This document shows, piece after piece, positions 47,531 through 58,256 of a stretch of DNA of 64,000 nucleotides. Where the stretch lies: NCBI GenBank assembly GCA_028753945.1, contig JAPNXP010000002.1, positions 8,370,001 through 8,434,000 on the forward strand, given 5' to 3'. This DNA is from Hexactinellida sp. DTS-2022. Taxonomy: Eukaryota > Porifera > Hexactinellida. Position numbers and translations under genes: made by a program. Under the pieces are notes generated by a model, which was given only the letters and a program-made list of their open reading frames with translations, had not been told where the DNA came from and did not search any database. Positions within the stretch are counted from its first letter, which is position 1, and the number at the start of each line of letters is the position of its first letter.

Positions 47531-48403
47531 GGTTCAGGTATACTCTAGAGCACTTCTACCAAATATATTCACCCGAATTAATTAAATTTTTTACAGCGGA
47601 TTTACTTCACCTTCTAAATTGCAAAAATGCAATAATATTCGATCTAGGTAACTCAGTTAAATTTTCTTTTTCTATAAAATCGTATTTTGAGGGACGGATA
47701 AATTTTTTCCTGTTAATATTAAGAGTAGATTGTTGTTGCATTGCATGGAGAAGTTTCTAAACTATCATATGAGTGCAAGAATTCTTTTAATCACTTATTA
47801 GTCAAATTTTTCATCAATAAATGTGGACATCACTTTTTTCATCATCAATAAATTAAATAAAAATAAAAAGAGAAGTTACAAATGAAATCGCTGCACTCAT
47901 ATGATAGAACTAATTGAGAGCTGTCCAAAACCGTTGAAATTTTGTTTCTAGGTGGTATATGAGTCATAATATGACTTCCGCAATGCCAATAATTGTGTTT
48001 GGAGATAGCGGGGTTTGAAAAAAGTGTCCCCTATGGCAGTGGCTTAGGTGGAGGACACTAAAAAGTATGTATCATTGAATGTATTCAATATTTCTCCATA
48101 AGATTTGAAATTAAGATGCGATATATGCTGTTCTATCCTAATATAAGATAAAACCTATATGTGGCTATGTCCCGAAATTATCAAGTTTCTATGGTATACT
48201 GCAACCGGCAACCAACACCAGAACCCCGATATTTTTTTCAAAACTCGAAGTGAGTCAAACTGGAGAAATAATTGGAATTTCTCTTTGAAATTTCGTGAGA
48301 GTCCACATGGGTGTCCACACAATCCGAAAATGCAATAAAAACGAGATTTACAATGTTTGGGATTTTATCGAAATTTTGGTATTTTGTAGAGTAGACCTGA
48401 ACC
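47531..48403. mobile_element. Family F long-form TTAA element, copy F6 (873 bp)
   Basis: GGTTCAGGTATACTCTAG and GAGTAGACCTGAACC, TTAA both sides (47527-47530, 48404-48407). Serves as the empty-site reference for the two insertions in F5. Confidence 0.9.
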
Positions 48404-50323
48404 TTAAGGTTAAGGATGCTTAGGGTGGTATGGTTGGTTTTAGCGTCTTTGTAGATATTGAAGTGTAATTCTCCAATCTGCTCTGTAATTGCATAACTAA
48501 GCATTAAGGCTCGACCCGCACAGCTAAATTTTTACTCCCAATAAATCCATAGTTATATCAGTAAAAGCCTACACTATACTGATAACAAATCCACCATCAG
48601 AATTGATTTCGAATAATATTCACTCGAGTGATTGATTATAGTTCCATATTGCGTAATATTAAATTCCTATACCAGACTGAAATATGTGCGCCCTTGTAAC
48701 AATTAAACAACAGAAGATTAAGCGCTGATCCAGCATTATTTATTCAATAGATATACTAGTGTATAAGACATACCTCTAATACTCTGAAGTTTATCGGTGT
48801 CCCTTATAGGAAACTGATAAATCACTATAGAACATGTCTATAGATTCTCTGAATACTTCTAACTAACCTCGTAACTTGCTCAGCCTAAAAATAGCTAATA
48901 ATTTATTCATTCAAGTGCGTATTGAATTGTTTTGTCTAGGTATGGATTCTTTTAATATACAGTTATGCGCGTCTATTCAATATAACATAGATAGTGTCAA
49001 GCTACTATATAGTTTCTGGATTGTTCTAGAATGTTCTCTAGCTCAATTCAACTATATAAAAGCATAATCTTTCGAAGCGATTTCGAATAGAATGAGATTT
49101 CGGAATTTTATCAACGAATTTGAACGGGAGAGCGTCTGAAGGTAAGGATTTTTGATTGTTTGTTTTATTTTGAGATTGTTTCTCTAATATTAGTAGAACT
49201 TTGGTGTTTTTTGCTTATTCAATCACCCGTAGCTAAATGTTAGTGGTATAGAACCTGTAGAAAAAATTTGAGCTCTAAACCTATCTTGATTTCGTCACAC
49301 TCCGTGACATTAGCCCCCTATCTCCGCCTGATAATTATATTGAGATATTCTCGATCAAAGTTTACCCCCCCGGACCGAAAATCGATGGAATATATGACAT
49401 TTTCCGGACGCATGTTTCGATTGGAAATTGGCAACCAGGGATATCAAAGAGTTTCAAAATGTGTTGAATGGTAAATTTTATTTTGGAAAAAGACACTTTG
49501 AGACCTTGGAACAATAAATTGCACATGCCCATATATGGGGCAAGGTAATATGACGAATTGTGGGCGAAAATGGTTATTTTCAGAGTTACAGTGTTTTGAT
49601 GTATTAGTTGTGTATAGTATATCATGGATTGCATACAAAATGCCGTTGAGAGCTAAGCTCTAGCTCAACGGAATCAAAAGTTAGCAAACACTTTTTAGTT
49701 TCTGTTATGACCATATATGGGAGACAAACGCGCATATTGTCAATTTTGGAGATACAACATTTTTGAGTATTATTGGGGTATAGTAATTCGATAATTTATA
49801 TTCTAAAACTGTCGAGATCTGAACTCTAGCACTTCCGCTTCGCCGCGTACTAGATGTCGAAAAATACGATTACGAGGATTTCCATATATGGTATTTGTGG
49901 TTATAAGTCAGTGGGATGTTGTGATTTACACTTCAAAAATTTTATATATTGTCTAAGGAAAATTTGCTTTCCGAAAATTTGAAATGCTAAGCTCTAGGAC
50001 AAGAATTCAAAATGACCATATACGGAAAACTACTCGAAATAAGCGTTTTTGAAGACATTTTGAATTAGCGACACATATGAAATCATATATTCTAATTATT
50101 TTCATAATATAGTTCTAGACGATAAAACTTATATTTCTCTTGAAACAATGGATATTTATAAATTTTGTTGCATAATTGGCTTTTTTCGAACTTTCTAAGA
50201 TTTTGAATTGAATTATAAGATTAGGAAGTTGTCTAGAATTATGTTTTTGGTATGTGGGAACTATCAGGGTCCATATTTACTGCCTATTTTTCATTATAGG
50301 TCAGTTTTACTACTATACATACA

Positions 50324-52693
50324 TCAATTTATACTTTTACACTCTTCACAGAAAAACAATTCTGGCAATTTCCTGTTATTTTTGATTCCTACGCAGCTGG
50401 AGTGGAACCAGTCCTCGCACATATGGCAACAGACCCAGCGATCAAACTCTCGCGTTGTACGTATAGGGCATTCCCTCAGGTTACACTCGCAGCAGACACT
50501 ATCACTCTCGTCGCCACTAGACTGTACCTCGGAGCCGAACTTCCCTGAGGAATAGACGGCCTTGTTGAGACGTTTTCCGGTGGAGGAGACAGGCTTATCT
50601 CGACGCCTTCTTGAGGTTTCAGCCAATTTTGTTTGTGTTACTATTTGCCTTCTACGGCGCTTATGTGTTTCTCTTATACGACGCACTCTAGCCTGGTTTC
50701 TTCGGCGATCGCGACGATACAAGTAAGTAATAGTTTCATAACTAGGCGTGAGTCTGAGTTCCTTCATGAGGACAGAATAGGACAACGACCCTTCATTGAA
50801 GGCCAGGACCGCCGTTGCCGTACTGGCTACAAGGGACTTGTGTCCCACTCTCTTGACCTTGGGTGCGTTGTGCCACAACATATTGTGTAAACTTTCATTG
50901 CTATTCTGTGTCTTCCCTAGGGTGATAGTTTTACAAAAGGAAAGACTGGCGAAGATCAGAAATATCTCCGCAGTCCGACTGGACTCCGCCGGGGTTAGAA
51001 ATGGTTCTCTGGTAACTGGGAATGGTAAGGAACTGTCCTCCAGATGCTTTGCGACTAATTTCCTGAAGTAGCACCATGAAGTTGAACCCTCCGGGCAATT
51101 ATCGTGCTTTTCATTCGTGTGTAGGAGAAGGACCTGCAGGGCTTCATGGATTTCCAGAGGACTTTCACCCCGGTGCTGGACTATTACCAGAGCGTAGAGG
51201 TGAGCTATTCTATCAGCTTTCCCTTCTGGTAAGCCTTTGAAGGTTTTAGACTTTTTACGCAAGTTCCTTTTTACGCGCTTCTGAACGTGTCCGAGACACT
51301 CTTCCTTCCTAACCGTTGTTAGGCCATTATAGGGATCTGACTTTACTAAATTCTTATAGGAAGAAGAATCTCCATCACCGATATAAGTCTCGTACACCAA
51401 ACTATGACTGGATACTGACCTCTTCCAAATTTCGACAGCGGCCGAGCTCTCCATGGATTGAGAGGAACCAGAGTAATTCGCTGTACAGAAAGGTTTATGA
51501 GTACTCCAATATTCCTCATACTCTTCCGGGTTATTCTCCTTTCTCTCTTCAGGCCAGTTGGAGCAAAGGTAACATACTCTGTCGTAGAGTTGATAATCTA
51601 GTACTTTCCCGAATTCCGAATCAATAGCAGCTGCGAATCCTTGATTCGAAAAATGCCCTCTACGATGCCACGATGCGTCGAAGCTTACAGTACAAGCCCG
51701 AAGGTTTTCTGGCAGAAGATCGGTTGCATGAGAAGAAGAATGGACCTGGTTGGCTGCTAATTCCATTGACTTCGATACAACTCGTGTGGTTGAGTCAACG
51801 AAGTTTTTTAGGTGTCTCTTGGAGATTGTACTGGCCGGAACTTTCAGATCCAGGAGACTGCACGTTTGCCGAAAGTCTTCCCAGCTTTGTGATGTCGTGT
51901 GTACTGCCAACATCGAACGTAAGTTTAGGTCGCTTTGGCCTCGTTTACGAATTTTCTTATTGTTTACACACTTATCTGCAGTTACTCCAATTGGCAGAGA
52001 CGCTGGGAATTCCGCGACAACATTATGACAGTAGTCACATTTTATAAGTAGGAATTTTTGTAGGCCGTCCTCTATAAGTTGCTCATATAACCGTATCTTT
52101 CCTTTACAGGTCTTATCCACGCAGCTCAGAAGAGAAAACACGTGAGTGAGAATATATAGATTCACAATCTGGTTACCGGTTGCAAGTGAAACATTTTTCG
52201 TATATTCCAGACCTTCCGAACAAAGTTTGATATTGGTCACCCTTGTCTCCTTTTCAAAATGAATGTCTTTGTATAGGGACGAAGCTGGGCGAACGAATTT
52301 GACAGCCTCTCTTCCAGGATCAATAGAGCTGCGCAACACGAAAGGTGTGACTCCTTTCTTGAAACCGAATATTTTACGTTTCATTATTCTCTTCCTCTTA
52401 GGTTTAGGCGTTGTAAATGACTGATCGTCTGAGGTTTGTGACGACAAGCCGACGTAAGAGAAAGCAGCCCCCAATGACGTCCCTGGACTAGCCGGAGTTG
52501 TTGGTGTTGAGGGACCTGTCGGAGTATCGGTGTACTCAGATTCGCTGAGCTCAGATATGCTTGACGACGAGGTGTCAGAATCAAATGGAGTAGGGTTCAA
52601 TATGATGGGTAGGTCTGCTGGCCTAAAGGTCTCTGTTGGTTCGGGAATATCTTCGTCCGAAAAAGTCTCATAATCAATATCAAATGATGCCAT
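50324..52693 (-). CDS. Mutator-like DDE transposase with C-terminal PHD finger
   Basis: An uninterrupted 789-residue protein, taking the ATG at 52693 (ATAATGG context) rather than the TTG four codons upstream. Layout (about): acidic Ser/Thr/Pro-rich tail 1-95; basic KPKRKRIMKRK at 97-107, a likely nuclear signal; zinc-ribbon-like C-x4-C and C-x2-C at 191-222; transposase core 330-660 with VSFDASWHRRG (first Asp about 339), YIGDGDSSSY (second Asp about 440) and SNESLHNMLW (Glu about 600); Arg-rich stretch 660-700; PHD finger 734-785 with the Cys4-His-Cys3 pattern (CCECN, CCHMCEDWFHSSC, FFCEEC). The core matches the animal Mutator-like transposase type (GTW/ASWxxRG...GDGDS). PHD fingers read histone tails and could guide integration. 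It lies in family D, whose termini it probably cuts. No stop or frameshift; expression and activity unknown. Confidence 0.8.
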   Translation of the reverse strand: MASFDIDYETFSDEDIPEPTETFRPADLPIILNPTPFDSDTSSSSISELSESEYTDTPTGPSTPTTPASPGTSLGAAFSYVGLSSQTSDDQSFTTPKPKRKRIMKRKIFGFKKGVTPFVLRSSIDPGREAVKFVRPASSLYKDIHFEKETRVTNIKLCSEGLEYTKNVSLATGNQIVNLYILTHVFSLLSCVDKTCKGKIRLYEQLIEDGLQKFLLIKCDYCHNVVAEFPASLPIGVTADKCVNNKKIRKRGQSDLNLRSMLAVHTTSQSWEDFRQTCSLLDLKVPASTISKRHLKNFVDSTTRVVSKSMELAANQVHSSSHATDLLPENLRACTVSFDASWHRRGHFSNQGFAAAIDSEFGKVLDYQLYDRVCYLCSNWPEERKENNPEEYEEYWSTHKPFCTANYSGSSQSMESSAAVEIWKRSVSSHSLVYETYIGDGDSSSYKNLVKSDPYNGLTTVRKEECLGHVQKRVKRNLRKKSKTFKGLPEGKADRIAHLYALVIVQHRGESPLEIHEALQVLLLHTNEKHDNCPEGSTSWCYFRKLVAKHLEDSSLPFPVTREPFLTPAESSRTAEIFLIFASLSFCKTITLGKTQNSNESLHNMLWHNAPKVKRVGHKSLVASTATAVLAFNEGSLSYSVLMKELRLTPSYETITYLYRRDRRRNQARVRRIRETHKRRRRQIVTQTKLAETSRRRRDKPVSSTGKRLNKAVYSSGKFGSEVQSSGDESDSVCCECNLRECPIRTTREFDRWVCCHMCEDWFHSSCVGIKNNRKLPELFFCEECKSIN

Positions 52694-52800
52694 TATATCA
52701 AACAAGGAACGTTTTCTTTCAGTTGTCCAATTTTATTAGTGGTGTACTTTAGAACACTATTTATACTTTCCAATTATCGAGTGTAGTTTCACATATATTA

Positions 52801-53060
52801 TTATGGCATGCATTCAAATATCATTACTGTAGATTCGTTGCTCAGTTCAAATTTCAAAGTGGTTTCAAATATCATTATTACAAAGTGGTTGCTCAGTTCA
52901 AATTTCAAAGTGGTTTCAAATATCATTATTACAAAGTGGTTGCTCAGTTCAAATTTCAAAGTGGTTTCAAATATCATTATTACAAAGTGGCTGCTTATTT
53001 CAAATTGAAAAGTGGTTTCAAATATCATTATTATATAGTGTTTGCAAAGTGATTTCATAG
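52801..53060. repeat. 51-bp tandem repeats upstream of the transposase
   Basis: The unit CAAATTTCAAAGTGGTTTCA... recurs with starts at 52848, 52899, 52950 and 53001 (exact 51-bp step), with decayed units on both sides. They lie between the transposase start and the family D terminus. The period is divisible by three, so repetitive frames on both strands are artefacts. Confidence 0.9.
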
Positions 53061-53773
53061 CATTATTGTATAGCAGTTATAAATATAGAATTTCTGAAAT
53101 AGTTTCAAATAACACTATAGTTGTGTGGTTACTAAAATAGATTTTCTAAAGTGTTTTCAAATATCATTTAGTTTTGTGGTTGCTAGGTTGTGAATTCAAA
53201 ACGATTGCAAAGATTGTTCGTATAAAACTGTTGTATTTTCTAAATATATTTTTTATTGACAAAGAATACATTCATATTATTCAGACTACATTCTGTGAAA
53301 TTTTTGAACTAATCGGAATGTAATATTATTTTATCCTTATAAGGAGGTGTCAAAAGGTCATAAAAATGGTGATTGAAGGGTGTAAACCGAAATTTCGGAC
53401 GGGGGCAATGAAACTAGGCTTATTTTGCTCATATTTTAATATAAAAAGTTTTGAACGGGGAAATTAATATTTTCGGCGATTTTCTTATAAGGGACACCGT
53501 TATGCATATTCAATGAATTACACTGGTCAACAACATTTTCTTGGCTAATAAGTTGAGACTATTTCTTGGGTATATTGGGGTCACTGAGTTCGAAAATGGG
53601 ACTAATTCCTGTCAATTGGCTCTACTTTTTAAAATATTGTAAATTATGTGTTTTTCAATATCCGTGAATTTGTGTTCACTGATACTATATAGTATGTATG
53701 TATTGCCTTATAACTAGAATTGAACGGACGTAATAAGCAGATAATTTAAGAAATAATATGATCTGAATACTTA

Positions 53774-55477
53774 TCAATCATGAACGAACGTTCTCTTATA
53801 CGATTTCCTCTTGTGAGGTTCCTGGGCGCAATCACGCATAAGGCTCCAGCAGTAATCTGACAACATGTGAGCGTCCCATCGTCCTTGGTACCGTTCCTCC
53901 ATAGTCCTGATGTCTTGGTGGAATCGCTCGCCCTGTTCTTCGCTTAAATCACCAAGATTTTCAGGGAATCTCTCTAAATGGCTATAGAGGTAGTGAAGTT
54001 TTATGCTCATTCTGGTTCCCAGACTGTGGAAGTTCTTGAGCATGTCTTCGACCAGATTCTGGTAGTTAGCTACTTTGGTGTTGCCTAAAAGTCCCTTTAC
54101 AACATCGACAAAGGAATACCACGCGGCAGCCTCAACCCCAGTCATATGTGAAGCGAAATCTACATCTTTTATCAGTTTTCTGATTTGTGGCCCATCAAAA
54201 ATTCCTGCCTTAAGTTTTTCGCTACTCAGACCAGGAAACACTGAGCAGAGGTAGCTGAAACAGTTACCATCTTTGTTCAATGCCTTTACGAATTGTTTCA
54301 TCAGCCCCAACTTGATATGGAGTGGGGGTAGGATTATACGGTCACGACTAACTAGGGGCTCGTTAACGATATTCTTTTCCCCGACGGAGAGCTCTTGGCG
54401 AACGGGCCAGTTCTTCTTTTCCCAGTGCACCTCATCCGCTCTGCTGTCCCACAAACAAAGAAAGCATGGGTATTTAGTGTAACCACTTTGCTGTCCTAAC
54501 AGAATGTTGACCATCTTCAAGTCTACACACGCGATCCAGTTATGTTCATCATAACACAGCTTTTGTAGGACCATCTTTATAGTTGCGTAGTGCTCTTTCA
54601 AGATTACTGAATGGCCGATTGGAACAGAGGCAAACTTGTTACCGTTATGCAGCAACACACACTTTAGACTCCGTTTAGAGCTGTCGATAAATAAACGCCA
54701 CTCATTCGGATTGTATTGTGACAGTCCTATTGCTGAGAGAAGTCCTGGGATGTTATTAAAAAACACGAAATCGCCTTCTTCACTGAAATAGCGAATAAGT
54801 TCTTCGTCTCTGCGTCGGTAATAAGTTATCCTGGCTTCATTGTGGAGAACATGGTGTTCACTGAGACGGGAAGCCAGGATCTCTGAAGCATCTTTCGATA
54901 GGCCTAAGTCTCTCACTAAGTCGTTGAGCTGCCCCTGGGTGAAAGGCTCCGCTTTAGTTATCTGTAAAGACTCGATACAGCTATTGTTGCTGTAAGTGCT
55001 GTCCGACGAATCATCAATTGCCTCATTCGCAGTATCAAGAACTTGATCAGGAAAGGACTTAAAAATAGGCACCTGAATTTCGCTGCAATGTGGAATTGGC
55101 CGTCTTGCAGAATCGATGTCAGGATATTGCCACGAATTCTTTTTCTGTCGGTTCCATCCAGACATGTTAACCATGCAGAAGTAACAGTCATCGTGATGGT
55201 TCTTGGGCTCTCGCCAAACCATTGGAACACCGAACTTCATGGATTTGGCTTTTCCTTGGGTCCATAAGCGGAGGGTTTCTGTACAATACTTGCACACTTT
55301 GTGAGGGCTCCATGACTTATCCTGATCGCCTAACTTCATACCAAAGTAGGCCTGATAAGCTTTTTTGGTGACATCTCTAACATTAAAACGATATTCCTTT
55401 GCCATATATTCACCACAAATATAGCAAAAGACATCAGGATCATTGAGGCAACAACGTCTAATGCGCTTTGAATCCAT
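53774..55477 (-). CDS. Intact 567-residue zinc-finger protein of unknown function, repeat-family gene
   Basis: Complete from ATG (55477) to stop. Residues 10-101 are Cys/His-rich: CYICG at 18-22, HKVCKYC at 59-65 and CYFC at 98-101, suggesting zinc binding. Residues 185-205 (NDLVRDLGLSKDASEILASRL) form a conserved block also present in the pseudogene at 38219. From 260 on, acidic residues sit in hydrophobic strands: LFIDSS (Asp264), ACVDLKMVNILLGQQSG (Asp319) followed by CFLC, then LPPLHIKLGLMKQF and EEQGERFHQDI (Glu517). This could be an RNase H-like D-D-E arrangement; that is inference. I recall similar multicopy genes in invertebrate genomes but have no established function. It lies inside composite C3, with a second, broken copy at 36015-39975. 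Confidence 0.75.
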   Translation of the reverse strand: MDSKRIRRCCLNDPDVFCYICGEYMAKEYRFNVRDVTKKAYQAYFGMKLGDQDKSWSPHKVCKYCTETLRLWTQGKAKSMKFGVPMVWREPKNHHDDCYFCMVNMSGWNRQKKNSWQYPDIDSARRPIPHCSEIQVPIFKSFPDQVLDTANEAIDDSSDSTYSNNSCIESLQITKAEPFTQGQLNDLVRDLGLSKDASEILASRLSEHHVLHNEARITYYRRRDEELIRYFSEEGDFVFFNNIPGLLSAIGLSQYNPNEWRLFIDSSKRSLKCVLLHNGNKFASVPIGHSVILKEHYATIKMVLQKLCYDEHNWIACVDLKMVNILLGQQSGYTKYPCFLCLWDSRADEVHWEKKNWPVRQELSVGEKNIVNEPLVSRDRIILPPLHIKLGLMKQFVKALNKDGNCFSYLCSVFPGLSSEKLKAGIFDGPQIRKLIKDVDFASHMTGVEAAAWYSFVDVVKGLLGNTKVANYQNLVEDMLKNFHSLGTRMSIKLHYLYSHLERFPENLGDLSEEQGERFHQDIRTMEERYQGRWDAHMLSDYCWSLMRDCAQEPHKRKSYKRTFVHD

Positions 55478-55638
55478 AAAGCTTCTAATATGCTGGAAAT
55501 AGAGTGAACAAATAGTAGTAAATGTTGTAATAAACGTACAAATCGCTTATATTTGTATTATTAACTCAAAATTTAAGGTTGTGTAATATCTAGTAAACTA
55601 GAGCCAAATCAGCAAAACTAATATTATTTTCGGATTAA

Positions 55639-56870
55639 GGATGCTTGACGCCAAATTATCCGGTATTTAACTTCAAAAATTGAAGGGTCGATTAATGTGA
55701 AATAACATGCAAAAATAACCTGGAATTCTGTTGGAAGTGCAAATTTTCAAAAATCTAGAATATTTTTGCTCAAAACAGCATTATTAGTGACGTCATTTTT
55801 GATGACATCGGTGATTATGTGAACATTCCTCACATTTATCACCATTGATGGTAATTTATGTGCATTTTGATACTAATATCAGTTCATATATTACTAATAT
55901 GTATCAACGGCACGGTGGAAAGCATATGGAGAATGTATACTTGAGGTTATGGGTTCGAATCTCTATGGTGACTATCATTTTAATTATTCTGGGATATACA
56001 GCAATTCAATTGAAAGATTCCACACATATACATGGTGCATGTACATAGTAGTTCAAACCATTGCTGGAATGAACTTTCTGTTGAATTTCGAACAATTCTC
56101 ACAGCCAATTACATCAAATTCCTTTTCCAGCTGGTGTCCCAAAATAAAGTGGACTTGCATAAATGGATAAATATCAAGTCATTTAGTTACGAACAATGAC
56201 TGAATACATGTAAAGCTTATCGTACGAATATAAGCTTACATACTCCTTCCATACCGGGATGAAACACCAATTGAAATGTATCTATTATTAGTGGGAATAA
56301 CCTGGTAAACTTTGAACGCTTGTATCTCAAAACTCATTTTTTCGACCTTCTCGGCATTAGTTGAGAAAAAATATTTAGCGGAATGACAAAAAAAACTCAG
56401 ATATACTTGTATACACTATTGTCAATAAAAATGACTAGCTTGGGAGCGATTGTACAAGAACTAAGTGTTCTTTGAACCAATTTGGTGTAAAATTGTCAAA
56501 TTTTGACCGATTTTTGAGATAAAAAGGGTCAAGCACCCACAGGATAGAAAGTAGGAACTCTACAATACCAAAGCTAGTCATTTTTTCATTCCTAGTTGTG
56601 GGGAATATGTACAAAACTTTTCAGAACTTGCGCCACAATATAACACTCTGGATAATGCCGAGAAGTTTTGATTCTATAGTATTACGGCTATGAGAAGCCA
56701 AAAAAAATATTTTCACCCTCCCTGACAAAAATATAATTCCAAAAAATGATCTCAAGTGCTAAATATCTTAGTTAGGATAAAGGATCTTATGTTTATAGTG
56801 ATTTACCATTGTTTGGACAAAACTATGGAAACTGCCCATTACAGCTAATGTTAACTCGCGTTCAGCATCC
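55639..56870. mobile_element. Family E TTAA element (E1, 1232 bp) with tRNA-like motif
   Basis: Termini GGATGCTTGACGCC and GCGTTCAGCATCC, TTAA on both sides (55635-55638, 56871-56874). At 55897-55965 an A-box-like CGGCACGGTGGAAAGCAT and a B-box GGGTTCGAATC are spaced as in a tRNA gene. Frames here (55845-56170) are not genes. It lies within 160 bp of the start of the 567-residue gene. Confidence 0.8.
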
Positions 56871-57710
56871 TTAAGCAAACCCGAAATACCCTAGAACCGC
56901 TCTAACAATCTATGCCAAGAGACAAAAATATATTTTTGCTGGCCTGTGTTATTAGTCTTCAAAGTGAAACCTAGTCAATGACTCATGGTTATTTTGCATT
57001 TTCTTGATTCAAATTCTTATAACAATTCTTTTAAGGTTTTGAAAAGTTATTTGGAGCTTCTCTTATATACAAGTATACACTGAATAATGATAAATCCAGA
57101 AAACATGTTTTACTTGATGGGATTTTTTTCTAGACCGGCGCATGTTCATCACTTTGATTGAAAATTCATTTTTGAAATCTTTAACAATAATATGGAGAAG
57201 AATGTACTTCAAGTATTGATATTTCCCAAAGTATTTGAAATTTCTGACTGAAATTTTAAGTGAATACTCTAGACATCTAAAGCTTGCTAAATATTCACTT
57301 ACATTAAATTTGACTGCTTTGAAGAGATTTTTCTGGCTGTGCGACTCGAGCCTTAAATGTATACAGCATGTCTATGTCCAAACTATTTTTCCAGTAGCAT
57401 TAAATTCTTTAGGAAATGCCTCCCATAGAGGTAATACTGTTTCATTGGATTTGACTGAATTTCAACTTATAAAGTCGATTCTTTAAAGCTCCAAAAATTT
57501 GCATGATTGATCAGCACTATTAGCACTAGATTAGCTTTGCTCACAAGACGCCTATCCCAAGTTCAGCCAATTCTTAACATACGAATCCTAAAATTCGTAA
57601 AAAGATGCCATAAAGTTGTATTTTTGCACAATGCTTGGTATCCACTCAGACCCTAATTGTTAGTTTGATTCAATGAGCTTGCAAAATGATTTTAATAATA
57701 TTAGGAACTA

Positions 57711-58256
57711 CAGTCTACTCCGCTTAATTGGGACACGTTTGTTCCAGGCCTTTTGTCCCAATTAAGCGGAGATCCCAATTAACCGAAAAACCATTGTAAA
57801 GTGGTGATTTACCTGTGATTTACACAAATTTTGGTTTTAAACCTGTTACAACAATTCCTCCAAAGCCAGCGGGCCCTTGATTCTTCTCTAACCCATATAA
57901 TGAGCATTAATATTCTCAGGACCGTTTGATATATCCCTGAACCACAAGGTCATAATCTCTGGTAAATTTCGATATCATGGAAATCAATAAGAAATAGACA
58001 ATATTAGATATTTTGTCCTTCCTTCATCAGTATTGGCAAAGATTATTAGAATTCGTTCTGATCAATATGAATTTTCTATTGAGCGAGCACCAATTTTGAA
58101 CCAAATTTATTTAGTTTGTCCCGATTAAGCGGAGTTTTTCCCGATTAACCGAAGATTTAGTAATAGCTTCTAACGAAAGGATTCTGTTCTTGGGGCGTTG
58201 TCCCAATTAAGCGGCTGTCCCGATTAACCGGTGTCCCAATTAAGCGGAGTACACTG
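57711..58256. mobile_element. pogo-like MITE, TA-flanked (546 bp)
   Basis: CAGTCTACTCCGCTTAATTG and CAATTAAGCGGAGTACACTG termini with TA outside both. TCCCAATTAAGCGGAG and TCCCGATTAACCGAAG variants recur inside. Copy B2 shows the uninterrupted target (GAACTATACCTG near 29409). Confidence 0.9.

Larger units (their letters stand above)
48795..53499 (-). mobile_element. Family D long copy carrying PHD-finger transposase (4705 bp)
   Basis: Termini CGGTGTCCCTTATAGG and CTTATAAGGGACACCG, inverted and shared with the 1.39-kb copies D2 and D3. Flanked by TTAT (48791-48794, 53500-53503), a candidate 4-bp target duplication. The left part (48795-49440) matches the right part of D3 inverted. 49480-50050 is a CArG-bearing module. 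The transposase gene follows on the minus strand, and 51-bp tandem repeats lie between its start and the near terminus. Intact termini plus an intact gene make this a candidate autonomous element. Confidence 0.8.
48508..57352. mobile_element. Family C large composite copy (C3, 8845 bp)
   Basis: Termini GGCTCGACCCGCACAGC and GGCTGTGCGACTCGAGCC are inverted repeats. TTAA flanks both (48504-48507, 57353-57356) and copy B2 shows the uninterrupted site. The first 270 bp and last 380 bp match the ends of C2. Between them lie the long family D element, the 567-residue gene and element E1. Because C2 lacks the gene, it may be part of a fuller family C element or may have arrived separately. Confidence 0.75.

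Noticed and set aside
50208-52047. Plus-strand frames of 85-124 residues
   Set aside because: They are antisense shadows of the minus-strand transposase.
52801-53058. Repetitive 85-residue frame on the minus strand
   Set aside because: Produced by 51-bp repeats whose period is a multiple of three; no gene context.
48508-57352. Single autonomous element encoding both intact genes
   Set aside because: The transposase lies inside its own termini (family D), so it is a nested insertion; only the 567-residue gene could be native to family C.
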